Counted from the stretch's first letter, positions 7,615 through 17,900 are shown. The stretch: DNA of 64,000 nucleotides from Streptosporangium lutulentum (GCF_030811455.1 NZ_JAUSQU010000001.1:1488001-1552000); one strand, 5' to 3'. Program-made: numbers and translations. The notes: generated from the sequence alone by a model not told the origin.

Positions 7615-8916
7615 ATGAGTGTTGTCGAAGCGACTACGGGCGGCCATCTGGAGAGATACGACGCGGTCCTGGCGCGTGATCCGATGTCCGCGCTCGCCCT
7701 CGTCCGGGAATGGATGCGCACGGACTGGCGTGCCCTCTTCGCGGAGCTCCGTGACCAAAGGCCGATCTTCGTCACGCCCGCCTTCACCGTGGTGACCCGT
7801 TTCGCCGACGTCACCGAGGTGCTCTCCCGTGAGGAGGTCTTCACGGTCCGGGCCTTCGGCCCGCGCCTGGACGCGGCGCTGGGCGGGCCGTTCATGCTCG
7901 CCAGGGACGCGACGCCGATGAACTGGCGGGAGAAGGGGCTGATGCAGGTCATGCTCGCCCCCCAGGACGCGGCGAGCCTGCGCGGGCTGGCGGGGCGGAT
8001 CGCGGACGAGGCCCTGGACGCCGCGTCGGGGCGAGGGCGGATCGAAGCCGTCGGCGAGCTCTTCCGGCACGTCGCCCTGCGCGTGTGCGGCGAGTACTTC
8101 GGCTTCCCCGGCCCCACGCCGGAGACCCTGTCGAGGTGGACGAGAGCCGTGATCACCGATGGCTTCGCCAACTTCCAGGGCGACCCGGCGATCCAGGCGG
8201 AGTCGGTCCGCGCGGGAAGGGAGATGATGCACTACCTGCGCGGCCTGCTCGCCGAACGCCGGGCCGCCATGGAGGCGGGGCCGGTGCCGGATGACGTCTT
8301 CACGCGCCTCATCCGGACGACGCTTCCGGCCGAGGTCGACGTCGGAGACGAGCGAATACTGATCAACATGGCCGGGCTGCCCCTCGGGTTCGTGGAGAGC
8401 GGGCCGGGAGCCATGGTGGAGGCGGTGGAGCAGATCATGCTCCGCCCGCAGGTGCGGGCGGAGGCCGTCGACGCCGCCGCGGATCCGGATCCCGCCCGCT
8501 TCGACCGCTACGTCTGGGAGGCGCTGCGGTTCAGCCCGTTCTTCAAACTGCTTCCACGGGTGTGCGAGCGCGACCACGTCCTCGCCGCCGGCACCCCGCG
8601 CCGGACGGTCATCCCCGCGGGGACGTTCGTGCTCGCCGCCCCGGCCTCGGCCATGTTCGACGCGGACGTGGTGGAGGAGCCGGACGATTTCCGCCCCGGC
8701 AGGCTGGAGCACCACCGGCTGTACTTCGGTCACGGCCATCACGCGTGCCTCGGCGTGCACCCCGCCAGAGCCGTCATCTGCGAAGTCGTGCGCCGCCTGT
8801 TCCTGCGCCCCGGGGTGCGCCTGCTCCCGCCGCCGGACGGAGTGATCGTCCGCGACCACGGCATCTTCCCCGACCGGTTCGTCCTGGGACTCGGCTCGGA
8901 CGGAAGGGAAGCGTGA
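7615..8916 (+). CDS. Cytochrome P450
   Basis: 433 aa heme-thiolate monooxygenase-like protein. The heme-binding loop is YFGHGHHACLG with the axial Cys, the ExxR pair is WEALRFSP, and the PERF-like stretch is EEPDDFRPGRLE. The I-helix oxygen-activation motif, normally AGxET, reads GFVESGPGA, so the acidic residue is kept but Thr is Ser, and the Gly before it is Phe. Bacterial class I P450s need a ferredoxin, and none is adjacent. The gene is followed after two bases by a 36-codon ORF that overlaps a hydrolase gene, so they probably form one operon. The substrate cannot be told from sequence. The ATG at 7615 has no strong ribosome site. Confidence 0.9.
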   Translation: MSVVEATTGGHLERYDAVLARDPMSALALVREWMRTDWRALFAELRDQRPIFVTPAFTVVTRFADVTEVLSREEVFTVRAFGPRLDAALGGPFMLARDATPMNWREKGLMQVMLAPQDAASLRGLAGRIADEALDAASGRGRIEAVGELFRHVALRVCGEYFGFPGPTPETLSRWTRAVITDGFANFQGDPAIQAESVRAGREMMHYLRGLLAERRAAMEAGPVPDDVFTRLIRTTLPAEVDVGDERILINMAGLPLGFVESGPGAMVEAVEQIMLRPQVRAEAVDAAADPDPARFDRYVWEALRFSPFFKLLPRVCERDHVLAAGTPRRTVIPAGTFVLAAPASAMFDADVVEEPDDFRPGRLEHHRLYFGHGHHACLGVHPARAVICEVVRRLFLRPGVRLLPPPDGVIVRDHGIFPDRFVLGLGSDGREA

Positions 8917-8918
8917 CG

Positions 8919-9029
8919 GTGGCACCCGTCGCCGGAGCCACGCGAACGCCGCCGGAGGCGCTCGACCGCGTCGTTTTCGAGAATCCGCGACCGCGTCTCG
9001 TGGGCCTGCCCGGACAGGAGGAGCCGTGA
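8919..9029 (+). CDS. 36-residue ORF coupled to P450 and hydrolase genes
   Basis: GTG at 8919 follows the P450 stop by two bases and has AGGGAA upstream. The ORF ends in TGA at 9027-9029, overlapping the GTG of the next gene by four bases (GTGA). The peptide begins VAPVAGATRTPPEALDRVV and continues FENPRPRLVGLPGQEEP. It has no cysteine, no membrane segment and no similarity I recognise. The tight packing on both sides argues that it is translated, either as a coupling peptide or as a small product. A modified-peptide precursor is only a speculation. Confidence 0.4.
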   Translation: MAPVAGATRTPPEALDRVVFENPRPRLVGLPGQEEP

Positions 9030-10450
9030 GCGGCGGGGAAGCCTCCGAGAGCCCTCACCACTCCGGCGTCCACGGGAAGGCCGACCAGGTCAGGGCCGCG
9101 AAGCTGCTGCGTTCCGCGGCCCGCGAGCTGGCGGACATCGGGGTGGCGGTCCAGGAGGCGTCCGTTCACGTCACGGCGGCGCTCACCGACGGCGCCGTGC
9201 TCGGTTCCCTGCTGCGCGCTCCGGCGGGGGGATACCGGACGCATCGCGCGCTGCTCCGCGCGGTGACGAACCGGAAGGGACTCGGATACGCGGTCGCCGG
9301 AGGCCGGCTGGGCGGCCTGGCGGCCAGGCTCGGCGGCATGGTCGGCGCGGAAAGCGTGGCCGTCCTCATCCTGGCGACCTCGTTGCGGTTGCGGATCACC
9401 GCCGTGACCCTGGACCATCCGGAGCTGGCCGACGATCCGTTGCTGAGCAGGCTCATCGAAGCGGTAAGTGCCGACCGCGACGTCGAGTCGCTCCGAGCGC
9501 TGCGCGCCTTGCTGAAGGACCGCGGCGCGGTACGGACTCTCAGCGAGCTCGCCCCGGTCTTCGGCGAGGTTCTCGCTCTGCGGGCACTGCTGGACGAGAA
9601 TCCGCTCAACGACACCACCGCGTGGCTGATCGCGACCGGAAAGGGATATGCCAGCGCCGATCCGATCATCGGCATGAGCAACAGGGCCATAGCGGCCCTC
9701 GACAGGGGGGAGGGGGCCGTGCGCCGGCTGGAGCTGGACTCCGGCGAGGCCGCGCGGCTGAGATCGGAGGGCTCGTTGCTCGACTTCCTCCTCAACATCG
9801 CCGTCATCGGCACGACCGGGCGGATACTCATCCAGAGCGTGACGGGTCCGGACGGGGTGACGCGCCACGTCGTCCAGGCGCCCGGCATGAGACCCGGCAG
9901 GCCCGACAACGACTCTCCGCAGGACCTGCTCGGCGCCTTCAGCAGCGTCGTGCTCGACAGCAGCCCCTACAGCCGCGCACTGATCAAAGCCATCGACGAC
10001 TTCGGCGTTCCGCGGGGAGACGAGATCGCCCTGATCGGGCACAGCGCCGGCGGTGCGGCGATCATGAATCTGGCGCAGGACACGGAGTTCTGCGCCCGCT
10101 ACACCGTCACCCACGCCGTGGCCGTCGGATCGCCGATCGACTTCAAGAAACCGGTGGACCCCCGAACCTGGGTCGCCAGCGTCACCAACCAGCACGACAT
10201 CATCCCGACCCTGGACGGGCAGGGCGCGGGTAACTGCTTCGACCTGCACCCCGACTGGTACGTGGTGGACTACTTCGACTCGACGCACCTGTTCCCGATC
10301 TGCCACGGCATCGAGCACTACACCGCCAACCTCGCGAACGATCTGCCCGAGGCCCGCGACCGGATCGACCGTCGGCTCACGCCGTATCGGGGCACGGTCA
10401 CCCGCTCACAGGCCTACCTGCTGTTCGACCGTGTCCCAGACCGCATGTGA
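9026..10450 (+). CDS. Alpha/beta-hydrolase (lipase-like) protein
   Basis: 474 aa, GTG start with CAGGAGGAG upstream. The N-terminal half is helical (AAKLLRSAARELADIGVAV, GYRTHRALLRAV) and not recognised. The C-terminal half is an alpha/beta-hydrolase core with the nucleophile elbow ALIGHSAGGAAIMNLAQD. Aspartate and histidine of a possible triad occur in TNQHDIIPTLD and FPICHGIEHY. No signal peptide is seen, so it is cytoplasmic or exported by a non-Sec route. The following small gene resembles a WXG100 protein, which raises the possibility that the pair is a type VII secretion substrate and its partner; this is inference. The enzyme substrate is unknown. Confidence 0.65.
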   Translation: MSGGEASESPHHSGVHGKADQVRAAKLLRSAARELADIGVAVQEASVHVTAALTDGAVLGSLLRAPAGGYRTHRALLRAVTNRKGLGYAVAGGRLGGLAARLGGMVGAESVAVLILATSLRLRITAVTLDHPELADDPLLSRLIEAVSADRDVESLRALRALLKDRGAVRTLSELAPVFGEVLALRALLDENPLNDTTAWLIATGKGYASADPIIGMSNRAIAALDRGEGAVRRLELDSGEAARLRSEGSLLDFLLNIAVIGTTGRILIQSVTGPDGVTRHVVQAPGMRPGRPDNDSPQDLLGAFSSVVLDSSPYSRALIKAIDDFGVPRGDEIALIGHSAGGAAIMNLAQDTEFCARYTVTHAVAVGSPIDFKKPVDPRTWVASVTNQHDIIPTLDGQGAGNCFDLHPDWYVVDYFDSTHLFPICHGIEHYTANLANDLPEARDRIDRRLTPYRGTVTRSQAYLLFDRVPDRM

Positions 10451-10466
10451 CCGAAGGAGCATCCGG

Positions 10467-10721
10467 ATGCCCGCCGTTTCCGAAGTGATCGCCGTCCATG
10501 CCGGGATCCTGCGATCCGACGCCCGGGTGCTCACCGAGTGCGCCGAACGCCTCCGCGAGATCGAGGCCCGGCTGGGCGGGGAGGGTGTCGCGCCCGGCTG
10601 GCTGCGGGAGACCGTGAAGGCCCACATCGACGCCTGCGTCGTGGCCTCCGGTGACCTGGCCGAGGCCGCGACCCGGCTGCGTGCCCACGCCGATCAGGCG
10701 CGTCGCCGACCGCCGCGGTGA
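10467..10721 (+). CDS. Small helical WXG100/EspC-like protein
   Basis: 84 aa from ATG 10467, with GAAGGAG upstream and 16 bp after the hydrolase stop. The protein is two helices (VIAVHAGILRSDARVLTECA, then TVKAHIDACVVASGDLAEAA) joined by a turn with GVAPGWLRE. This size and helix-turn-helix plan fit the WXG100/ESAT-6 superfamily, although the exact WxG is replaced by GWL. WXG100-like proteins are exported by type VII systems or act as helical partners of larger substrates. The same-strand hydrolase upstream is the likely partner. Confidence 0.55.
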   Translation: MPAVSEVIAVHAGILRSDARVLTECAERLREIEARLGGEGVAPGWLRETVKAHIDACVVASGDLAEAATRLRAHADQARRRPPR

Positions 10722-10848
10722 CGCCGGCATCCCGCGGCTCGTGACGCGACCGGCCCGGAATCGCTTCCGGCCGCACGGTGCGAACGGCACCTGTGCGGAC
10801 GGACGCGAAGTCCTTCACGGAGCGGTCCGAGCCCGGGACGGCGTGCCG

Positions 10849-11640
10849 TTACCGGTAGGCGTAGACCCTGGGGGCCGGAAGGTTGACCTGGAGTTCCCTG
10901 CGGTTGCCGTCGGCGTCCCACAGCGCTCTGTACGCCTGGACGTTCTTCTGCCCGGCCTTCACCCGATGATCGAACACCACCCAGTTCACCGGCTTGAAAT
11001 AGTTCTGGATCTCATCCGGTGTGGTGAGGGAGCCGGTGTAGCGGTAGGTGCTGTGGTCGGCGGGCAGCAGGGCCTTGAGGTCGATGTCGTGGAGGGTCTT
11101 GGACGCGCCCGGCGCGGGCGGGGACGCGATCAGGCGGTCGAGCTCGGACGGCTTGGAGAGGTTCGCGGAGTCGATGAGAACCGAGAAGACCACGTAGGCC
11201 TTCGGCAGGGTCGCCCTCTCGTGGACCAGGTGCGCCTCCAGGGGAGCGAAGGGCTGGCCCGCGAACTTGTGCTCGGCATGGCCGTGGAAGTGCACATTGC
11301 TCAAGTTGTACCGCTCGCCGTTGAAGGTGACGTACGGCTGGGGATCCTGGCTCGCGATGACGAACCGGACGTCGTCATGCTCGCTTGGCTGGCCGCCGAG
11401 CGGCGGTTTGTCCTGGAAGAGAACTGTCCCGTCCACGCTGTGCGGGTAGTGGATGGCGAGGGTGGACCGGTTGCCCGGGCACGCGGCCGAACGGTCGATC
11501 TCGATGGGGCTCTCGACGGCTTCGTCGGTTCCGGTGCTCTGGCATCGGGGTTTGTCGTGGGCCTGTGCGGAGGTGGAGAATCCGGCGAGGAGGAGCGGGA
11601 TGGCGGCGGTTGCCGCTATCCGGGCAAGGCGACGGCGCAA
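10849..11640 (-). CDS. Exported alpha-type carbonic anhydrase
   Basis: 263 aa. Signal peptide RRRLARIAATAAIPLLLAG ending STSAQA. The alpha-CA zinc site is visible as NVHFHGHAEHKF plus LEAHLVH, giving the three histidine ligands; SPIEID and YRYTGSLTT also match the family. The usual tail of the latter motif (TTPPC) reads TTPDEIQNYF, so the second proline and cysteine are absent. The enzyme hydrates CO2 outside the membrane. The start is TTG at 11640 with AAAGG upstream; a nearby ATG is out of frame. Transcribed alone. Confidence 0.88.
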   Translation of the reverse strand: MRRRLARIAATAAIPLLLAGFSTSAQAHDKPRCQSTGTDEAVESPIEIDRSAACPGNRSTLAIHYPHSVDGTVLFQDKPPLGGQPSEHDDVRFVIASQDPQPYVTFNGERYNLSNVHFHGHAEHKFAGQPFAPLEAHLVHERATLPKAYVVFSVLIDSANLSKPSELDRLIASPPAPGASKTLHDIDLKALLPADHSTYRYTGSLTTPDEIQNYFKPVNWVVFDHRVKAGQKNVQAYRALWDADGNRRELQVNLPAPRVYAYR

Positions 11641-11780
11641 CGGTGGCCTTTCATATGCGGGGGGCGCCCAATGCGTAACTTGTGGAGATCAGATGGGTCT
11701 CACGCGCATTTGGGCGACATAAGGGGCGTCGGACACAGTAACCGAAAAGTGATCACCTTTGACGCGCTGAGCCGAGATCA

Positions 11781-11806
11781 AAACGACCACAAGTAAGCGG
11801 TCGTTT
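11781..11806. promoter_or_regulatory. Inverted repeat in the 11641-12102 gap
   Basis: AAACGACC (11781-11788) and GGTCGTTT (11799-11806) form a perfect 8-bp inverted repeat with a 10-bp spacer. A separate GTGATCAC palindrome lies at 11749-11756. The gap of about 460 bp between the carbonic anhydrase start and the divergent jetA gene has no convincing ORF and must hold both promoters. Either site could be an operator. Confidence 0.35.
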
Positions 11807-12102
11807 ACCCGTGGCCGAGACGTCGCGCTCGGTGACGGGAGGCGTCCGGCGCGAGGCCGGGCCGGGCGCCGGACGCTCGAGTCCGGAGACGTCCGCCGAT
11901 CGCGGGGAGCGGCGGGTTCACGAGGCGGACGGGCGGGTGGCGCGGTCTCTCGTCCGCTCTGACGTCAGGTCCTGCCCTCCGGTCGCGGTTCGAATGCGCG
12001 TTCGCCGGAGAGAGGGCTCACCCCCTTTTTCGAAAGAGAGTTCGCTGATCGGGGCGTAAGGGCCTGGTGTGTTCTCCGGTTGCGGAATACTTGCTGCCTG
12101 AC

Positions 12103-13641
12103 ATGACAGATTCAACGGATGGCCGCAGAGCACTGGACCTGGACGCGCTGGCGGTCGGCGACCGGTTCCAGCTGTTCAACTTCACGCGCAGAGACGATCA
12201 CGTCGCCTACCTGTGGGTGCTCCGGGCGATGGATCGCCTGCGGGCGGTGCATCGGGTTCAGGTCGACAGCGAGGACGTCGCGGCGGCCTTACGGGAGCTG
12301 GCGTCGATCCACGACGAGGTCCCTCAGCTGGACGCGGCCCTGCGGAACCGGCTGGACGCCCTGGCCGACGACAAGATCATCCACCGGCTTGAGGACGCCT
12401 CCCGGGCCGGGACGCTGGCGCGCTACCGCAACAGGCAGTCGGTCTACCAGTTCAGCGAGCTCGGCTACCGGGCGTTCACCGCGGTGGAGGATGTGCTCGC
12501 CGTCAGGGTCCGCGACGTCAACCTGTCCCGGCTGGTGTTCTCGGACATCCTCGACGACCTCCGGTCGCTGGCCACGGCGAACCGCAGTGGCGACGAGGAC
12601 CAGGTCTACCGGCGGCTTTCCCGGCTGGACCAGGTCATGGAGGACATGGTCCGCCGGTCCGCCCGGTTCCACGTGACGCTCGGCGAGATCGTCACCTCGA
12701 CCGAGGCCTCGCCGGAGCTGTTCCTCCGCTACAAGAACGCCCTGCTGACGCACATGAGCGATTTCATGGCGGAGCTCGACCGTTACCTGCCCCGGCTGGA
12801 CCGGGCCGTGCGGGAGGTCGAGGCCAGCGGTGTCAACACGATGCTGATCAGGGCGGCCGAGGCCGACGACAGGCCGTTCCTGAGCGACCTCGAGCGGATC
12901 GAAGACTGGAAGCGCCGGTGGGAGGCGCTTCGCGCCTGGTTCACCGCGATGCCCGGCTCCGCGTTCGGAGCGGCGGAGCTGCGCCGTGCGACCAGGTCCG
13001 CGGTGTCAGGCGTGATCGCCCTGCTCCGGCAGCTCACCGAAGCCCAGCGCGGCGGTGTGAACAGGGCCTCCGAGCTGAGGCACCTCGCTGAGTGGATCTA
13101 CAACACGCCGGACGAGGACGCCGCCTACGCGCTGACGACGGCCGCGTTCAACCTGAGTTCGGCGCGGCATCTCGGTGGAGCCCACGATGACGCCGAGCAG
13201 ATCTCGCCGCGGGCCACGTGGTGGAACGCGCCAGGCATCGAGGTCGCCCTCACGCCGTTCCGGACGGGCAGGCAGGCCGGTCCGGGGCTTCCACAGCCGG
13301 TCCGCACCGACACGGGGGTACGAGCGGATCTGCGGCGGCGGCAGCTCGCGGCCAGAGCCGCCGAGCGCGAGGCCGCCCAGGGCCTCACCGCGAACGGAGC
13401 CCACGGCCGGGTTCTCGACGAGGCCGAGACCCGCGTACTGCTGGCCCTGCTGACCCGCGCGCTGGAAGCCCGCTCGGTGGTCGCGGGCCGGTTGGCGTCC
13501 GGGTCCGGAGGTGACGACACCGTGGTGATGAGACTCGTGCCGGAGCCGGAGGGCAGCAGCGTCCGCACCCCTCACGGCACGCTGCACCTGCCCGGATTCG
13601 CCCTGGAGATCGTCCCGCGTTCCGGGAGGGCACATGGCTGA
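12103..13641 (+). CDS. jetA: Wadjet-type JetA (DUF2397/TIGR02677, kleisin-like)
   Basis: About 512 aa from ATG 12103; GTG 12067 with AAGGG upstream is an alternative start. It matches the TIGR02677/DUF2397 pattern: N-terminal RFQLFNFTRRDDHVAYLWVL winged-helix region, long helical middle (LVFSDILDDLRSL, RRLSRLDQVMEDMVRRSARF), and a basic arm (RRRQLAARAAEREAAQG). In Wadjet anti-plasmid systems JetA is the MukF-like kleisin that bridges the SMC heads. It overlaps jetB by eight bases, and the order jetA-jetB-jetC is the normal one. It should act in cytoplasmic detection of circular DNA. Confidence 0.85.
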   Translation: MTDSTDGRRALDLDALAVGDRFQLFNFTRRDDHVAYLWVLRAMDRLRAVHRVQVDSEDVAAALRELASIHDEVPQLDAALRNRLDALADDKIIHRLEDASRAGTLARYRNRQSVYQFSELGYRAFTAVEDVLAVRVRDVNLSRLVFSDILDDLRSLATANRSGDEDQVYRRLSRLDQVMEDMVRRSARFHVTLGEIVTSTEASPELFLRYKNALLTHMSDFMAELDRYLPRLDRAVREVEASGVNTMLIRAAEADDRPFLSDLERIEDWKRRWEALRAWFTAMPGSAFGAAELRRATRSAVSGVIALLRQLTEAQRGGVNRASELRHLAEWIYNTPDEDAAYALTTAAFNLSSARHLGGAHDDAEQISPRATWWNAPGIEVALTPFRTGRQAGPGLPQPVRTDTGVRADLRRRQLAARAAEREAAQGLTANGAHGRVLDEAETRVLLALLTRALEARSVVAGRLASGSGGDDTVVMRLVPEPEGSSVRTPHGTLHLPGFALEIVPRSGRAHG

Positions 13642-14983
13642 ACCACAGGCGGCGGCGGATGTCCAGATCGGCGACCTCGGCGCCTACCAGGACGCGGTGC
13701 GGCTGGTGCTCACCAGCGATCTGATCACGGTGGTTCACCCCCGGCCCGGGATGCTGGACCGGGTACTGCCCTGGGCCGACCAGCTCACCCGGGATTTCCG
13801 CGAGCTGTTCGGCTACACCCTGATCGCGACGACCCATCAGGTGCGGTTGATCCGCCGGCTCGACACTCTGAACCCGTCACGAGTGAAGATCTTCACGAAC
13901 AGGGCGGGCAGGGCGTTCGACCGCAGACGGCTGGCCTATCTCTGCCTGGTGCTCGGGTCCTTCCAGAGGTCACGGGTGGAGATCAGCCTGGCCGACCTGG
14001 TCCGCCTGTTCGGCCCGGTCGCCAACTCCATCGAAGGTCTCGGCTTCGATCCGGTCGTCCCCGGGCACAAGGGGGCGGTGGTGGACGTGCTCGGCTGGCT
14101 GGTGGAGCGCGGAGCGCTGCGGTTGTCCGACGGGTCGGCCGAGGCGTGGGCACGCGGCGACGGCGGAGATGCCGACGCCCTGTACGACATCGACCACGAC
14201 ATCTGCGCGACGATCTTCAGGCCCGCTCGCCCCGTGCAGCATCTGACCAGCGCGGCGGGGCTGCTGGAGGGCTGGGGGGGTTCTGCCGAGAGACGGGCGC
14301 GCAGGCTCCTGCTGGAGCAGCCGGTGGTCTACTACGCCGACCTCGACGCGGAGACGGCCGCGGTGCTCCGGCGCGACGACGTCGTGGAGAACCTGGCCCG
14401 GCTCACCGGTCTGGTCGTGGAACGCCGGGCGGAGGGCGTCCTGCTCGCGGATCCGGGCGGAAGGTTCACCGACAGGCCTTTCCCGGGCAGGGGCGGGGTG
14501 GTCAACCGCGCGGCCGGACTCCTCCTCGCGAGGTTCGCCGACGTCCTGGAGGAGCCGGGCGCGCTCGGAGCGGTGGAGCCTCCGGCGGAGGCCGACCTAC
14601 AGCAGGATCTGCTCCTGCGGATCGACTCCGCGCTGCCGCGGGCCGGTGTCGTACACGATCTGGCGTGGTCGTCGGCGGAGCGGGCTCCCGCGCCACCGCA
14701 GCGCCCCGAACGGCTGGTCCTGGTCGAACGGCACAGGCTGGAAATCCTGATCGAGGAGCTGTACGAACAGTTCGGCGCGGCCTCCTTCACCGGAGCCTGG
14801 CAACAGGACCCGCTGGGGCTCCTCGACGCCGCGCTCCTCCTGCTCACGGACCTGCGCCTGGTGCGCCCCGTTCCCGGCGGGGTGCTGCTGCTTCCGGCGG
14901 CGGTCCGCTACCGCAACATCACCCTGGCGATCCCGGCACCGCCCGAGGGCCAGCTCGACGTCTTCGAAGGAGGTTCGGTGTGA
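13634..14983 (+). CDS. jetB: Wadjet-type JetB (DUF2398/TIGR02678, KITE-like)
   Basis: 449 aa, ATG with GGGAGG upstream. It matches the TIGR02678/DUF2398 family: AYQDAVRLVLTSDLITVVHP, FGYTLIATTHQVRLIRRLD, the arginine-rich RAFDRRRLAYLCLVLGSF and C-terminal VRYRNITLAI. In Wadjet complexes JetB is the MukE-like winged-helix subunit that binds the kleisin. It overlaps jetA by eight bases and jetC by four (GTGA), so the three genes are translationally coupled. No truncation is seen. Confidence 0.85.
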   Translation: MAEPQAAADVQIGDLGAYQDAVRLVLTSDLITVVHPRPGMLDRVLPWADQLTRDFRELFGYTLIATTHQVRLIRRLDTLNPSRVKIFTNRAGRAFDRRRLAYLCLVLGSFQRSRVEISLADLVRLFGPVANSIEGLGFDPVVPGHKGAVVDVLGWLVERGALRLSDGSAEAWARGDGGDADALYDIDHDICATIFRPARPVQHLTSAAGLLEGWGGSAERRARRLLLEQPVVYYADLDAETAAVLRRDDVVENLARLTGLVVERRAEGVLLADPGGRFTDRPFPGRGGVVNRAAGLLLARFADVLEEPGALGAVEPPAEADLQQDLLLRIDSALPRAGVVHDLAWSSAERAPAPPQRPERLVLVERHRLEILIEELYEQFGAASFTGAWQQDPLGLLDAALLLLTDLRLVRPVPGGVLLLPAAVRYRNITLAIPAPPEGQLDVFEGGSV

Positions 14984-17900
14984 CGCGGTTCAGGCCGTCC
15001 CGGGCCGGATTGATCAACATCTGGGACTACACGGACGAGGAGTTCGTGTTCGCGGACGGCAGGCTGGTGCTGCGCGGGCACAACGGCTCCGGGAAGACCA
15101 AGGCCCTGGAGGTGCTGTTTCCCTTCGTCCTGGACGGAGTGGTCGACGCTCGCCGGCTGGATCCCTTCAGCGGCGAGAACCGCACGATGAAGTCCAACCT
15201 CCTGTACCGGGGACAGGAATCGGAGTACGGATTCGTCTGGATGGAGTTCGCGGCGGCCGGACGGACCGTCACACTGATCATCGCGCTGCGCGCCCACAAG
15301 GACCGGCCGGCGGTCAAGACGTCCTTCTTCGTGACGGCCAAACGGCTCGGGATCGACTTCGGGCTGCTCTCCGAGGATTCCCGGCCGCTGACCGAGCAGC
15401 AGCTGAAGCGGGTCCTTGAACCCGAGGCGTGGTACGACAGCGCCACCGACTACCGGGACGCCGTCGACGCCGCGCTCTTCGGTCTCGGGCGAGAACGCTA
15501 CACGCAACTGCTCGACCTGCTGCTCGCGCTGCGCAGGCCGTTGCTGGCCAAGGACCTCGATCCGGGGAAGGTCTCCGACACCCTCACCGCGGGGCTGAGC
15601 CCCGTCACCGAAGACCTCGTCGAGCAGGCCGCCCGCGACTTCGAGAACCTCGCGGCGGTCCAGCGGCTGGTCGACGACCTGACCTCGGCCGACGGCGCCG
15701 CCCGTGCCTTTCTGGGGTGTTACGCCGACTACCTCAGGGTCAATGCGCGCTTCCACCTCGACCGGATCGGAACGCGCACCGAGCAGGTGGTGGGACACGC
15801 CACCGCGATCGCCGAGGCACGGGCCGAGATGCGCCGTGCGGGCGCCGCCCAGGACGAGGCCAAGGAGGCCCGCAGGGTCGCGGGCGTCGAGCAGAACAGG
15901 CTCGTCGGCAGGCTGGAGGGCCTCAAGAAGCACGAGGCCTACACCGCTCAGGGCCAGCTCGACAGCCTGCGCGGGCAGGTCGGCCAGGGAGCCCAGGAGA
16001 TCGCCAGGGAGCGGGAGGCGAACGCCAGGGCCGCCGCGCACATCGTGGATCTCGACCGCGAAGCCGGCGAGGTCGAGCGGCAGCTCAAGAACGCTCGCGA
16101 GGCGGTCGGCCGGCAGTCCTCCGACATGGCCGAAGCCGCCGGGCTCGCCGGGCTCACCGTCCCGGACGACGGTGACCTGCGGGAGGCCCGTGCCCAGGCC
16201 ACCGCCCGTCTGGAGGACGTCGAGGACGTACGGCGACGGCTCGCGACGCTTGGCGAGGCGGAGCGGGACCGCGGGCACGCGGAGCAGGCCCTGCAGAAGG
16301 TGGATGCGAAGATCGAGGCCGGCGAGCGGGCCTGCGAGAGTGCCGAGCGGGAGCTTGCCGAAGTCCGGGCTCGGGCGGAGGAGGACCTGCGCGCCTGGGC
16401 GGGCAGGTGGTCCGGGGATCACCCGGATCCCGTGGCGAGTGCCACCGACGTCGCGGTCCTCGTCGAGAGCCTGGCTCACCTGGGGGAGGCCGGGGCTCCG
16501 AGCCTCGGCGAGGTCTTCGGAGACCTGACCGAAGCACGGCGCACGGCGCTCGTCACCCAGGTGGCCGGGCTGGAGACCAAACTGGGTGAGCTCGCGGCGG
16601 AGCTCGAACGGCTCACCGCGTCGCGGGACGAGGTCGCGGCCGAACGCGACGACGCGCCCCCGCTCGCGGCCACCCGCCACGCCGCCCGGGACGAACGGCC
16701 GGGAGCCGCCCTCTGGCAGCTCGTCCGGTTCGCCGACGGGGTCCCGGACACCGAGGCCGCGGCCGTGGAGGGGGCGCTGGAGGCGGCCGGACTGCTCACC
16801 TCCTGGATCCACCCCGATCCGAGGCTCACCGAGGCCGCCCTGGAGATGGCCGAAGCCGACACCTACCTGCTGCCGGCGCCGGCCGGGCGGCGGCCGGCGG
16901 GACGAACCCTGGCGAGCGTCCTGGTTCCCGAAGAGCAGGGTCCGGTTCCCGCCGAGATCGTCTCCGACGTGCTCGGCTCGATCGCGCTGACCGACGAACT
17001 CACCGTCACCTCCCCGGCGCCCGCGATCAGCGGGCGGGGGCAGTTCAGCTCCGGGATTCACCTGGGCGCGCAGCCCAAGGCGGCGCCGGAGTACATCGGC
17101 GCCACCCACCGTACGACTCGGAGAAAGGCGAGGATCGCCGAATACGAACGACGGATTCAGGCCGGGTCCCAGGAGCGGGCGCGCGGCGAGGCGGAGCGTG
17201 ACGCGCTCCAGCGGCGCCTGGACGACATCGGCCGAGCCCGGGTCGAGCTACGGCCCATGGCCAAGAACCTTCTCAAGACCACAGCCGTGCTGGCCGAGAA
17301 GTCGACGCTGCTGGCGGCCGCGCGGATGGAGCGCTTCGAGGCCGCGACCGTTCTGGACGGCACCACGGCCGAGGTGGACGCCGAGCGGCGCAGGCTCCGG
17401 CAGACCGCCGCGGACCGGAACATGCCCTCCGACGCGGCGGAGGTCGAGACGATCGCCCGGGCGATCGCCGATTTCACCAGGGCGGCGGAGGGGCTCGGCC
17501 AGAGGCTCACCGGAGTCGAGACCCTGGGACAGGACCTCGCCGGGCGTCGCCGTACGATCGCGCGCCTCGACACGGAGCACAAGAACGCCTCCGCGGCCCT
17601 CGTGGAGAAGGAGGAGGCACACCTGGGCGCGGCGGAGCGGCTGGCCGCCCTGGAGGAGACGCTGAGCGCACCGCTCCAGGAGATCCTGGGTCAGATCGGC
17701 GAGGCGGAGCGGTCGCTGAGCGAGGCCAAGGCCACCTGGCAGGCCGAGGACGAGCGCGCCCGCAGGGAGCACGACGCCCTGGTCAAGGCCGAATCGACGT
17801 ACGAGCACGGCGGGATCTCCCTCCGGGAGGCACTGAGGGAACTGCTCGATCAGCTCGCGTCGTTCGCGCCGTTCGCGCATGCGGACCTGCGGCCGGTCCT

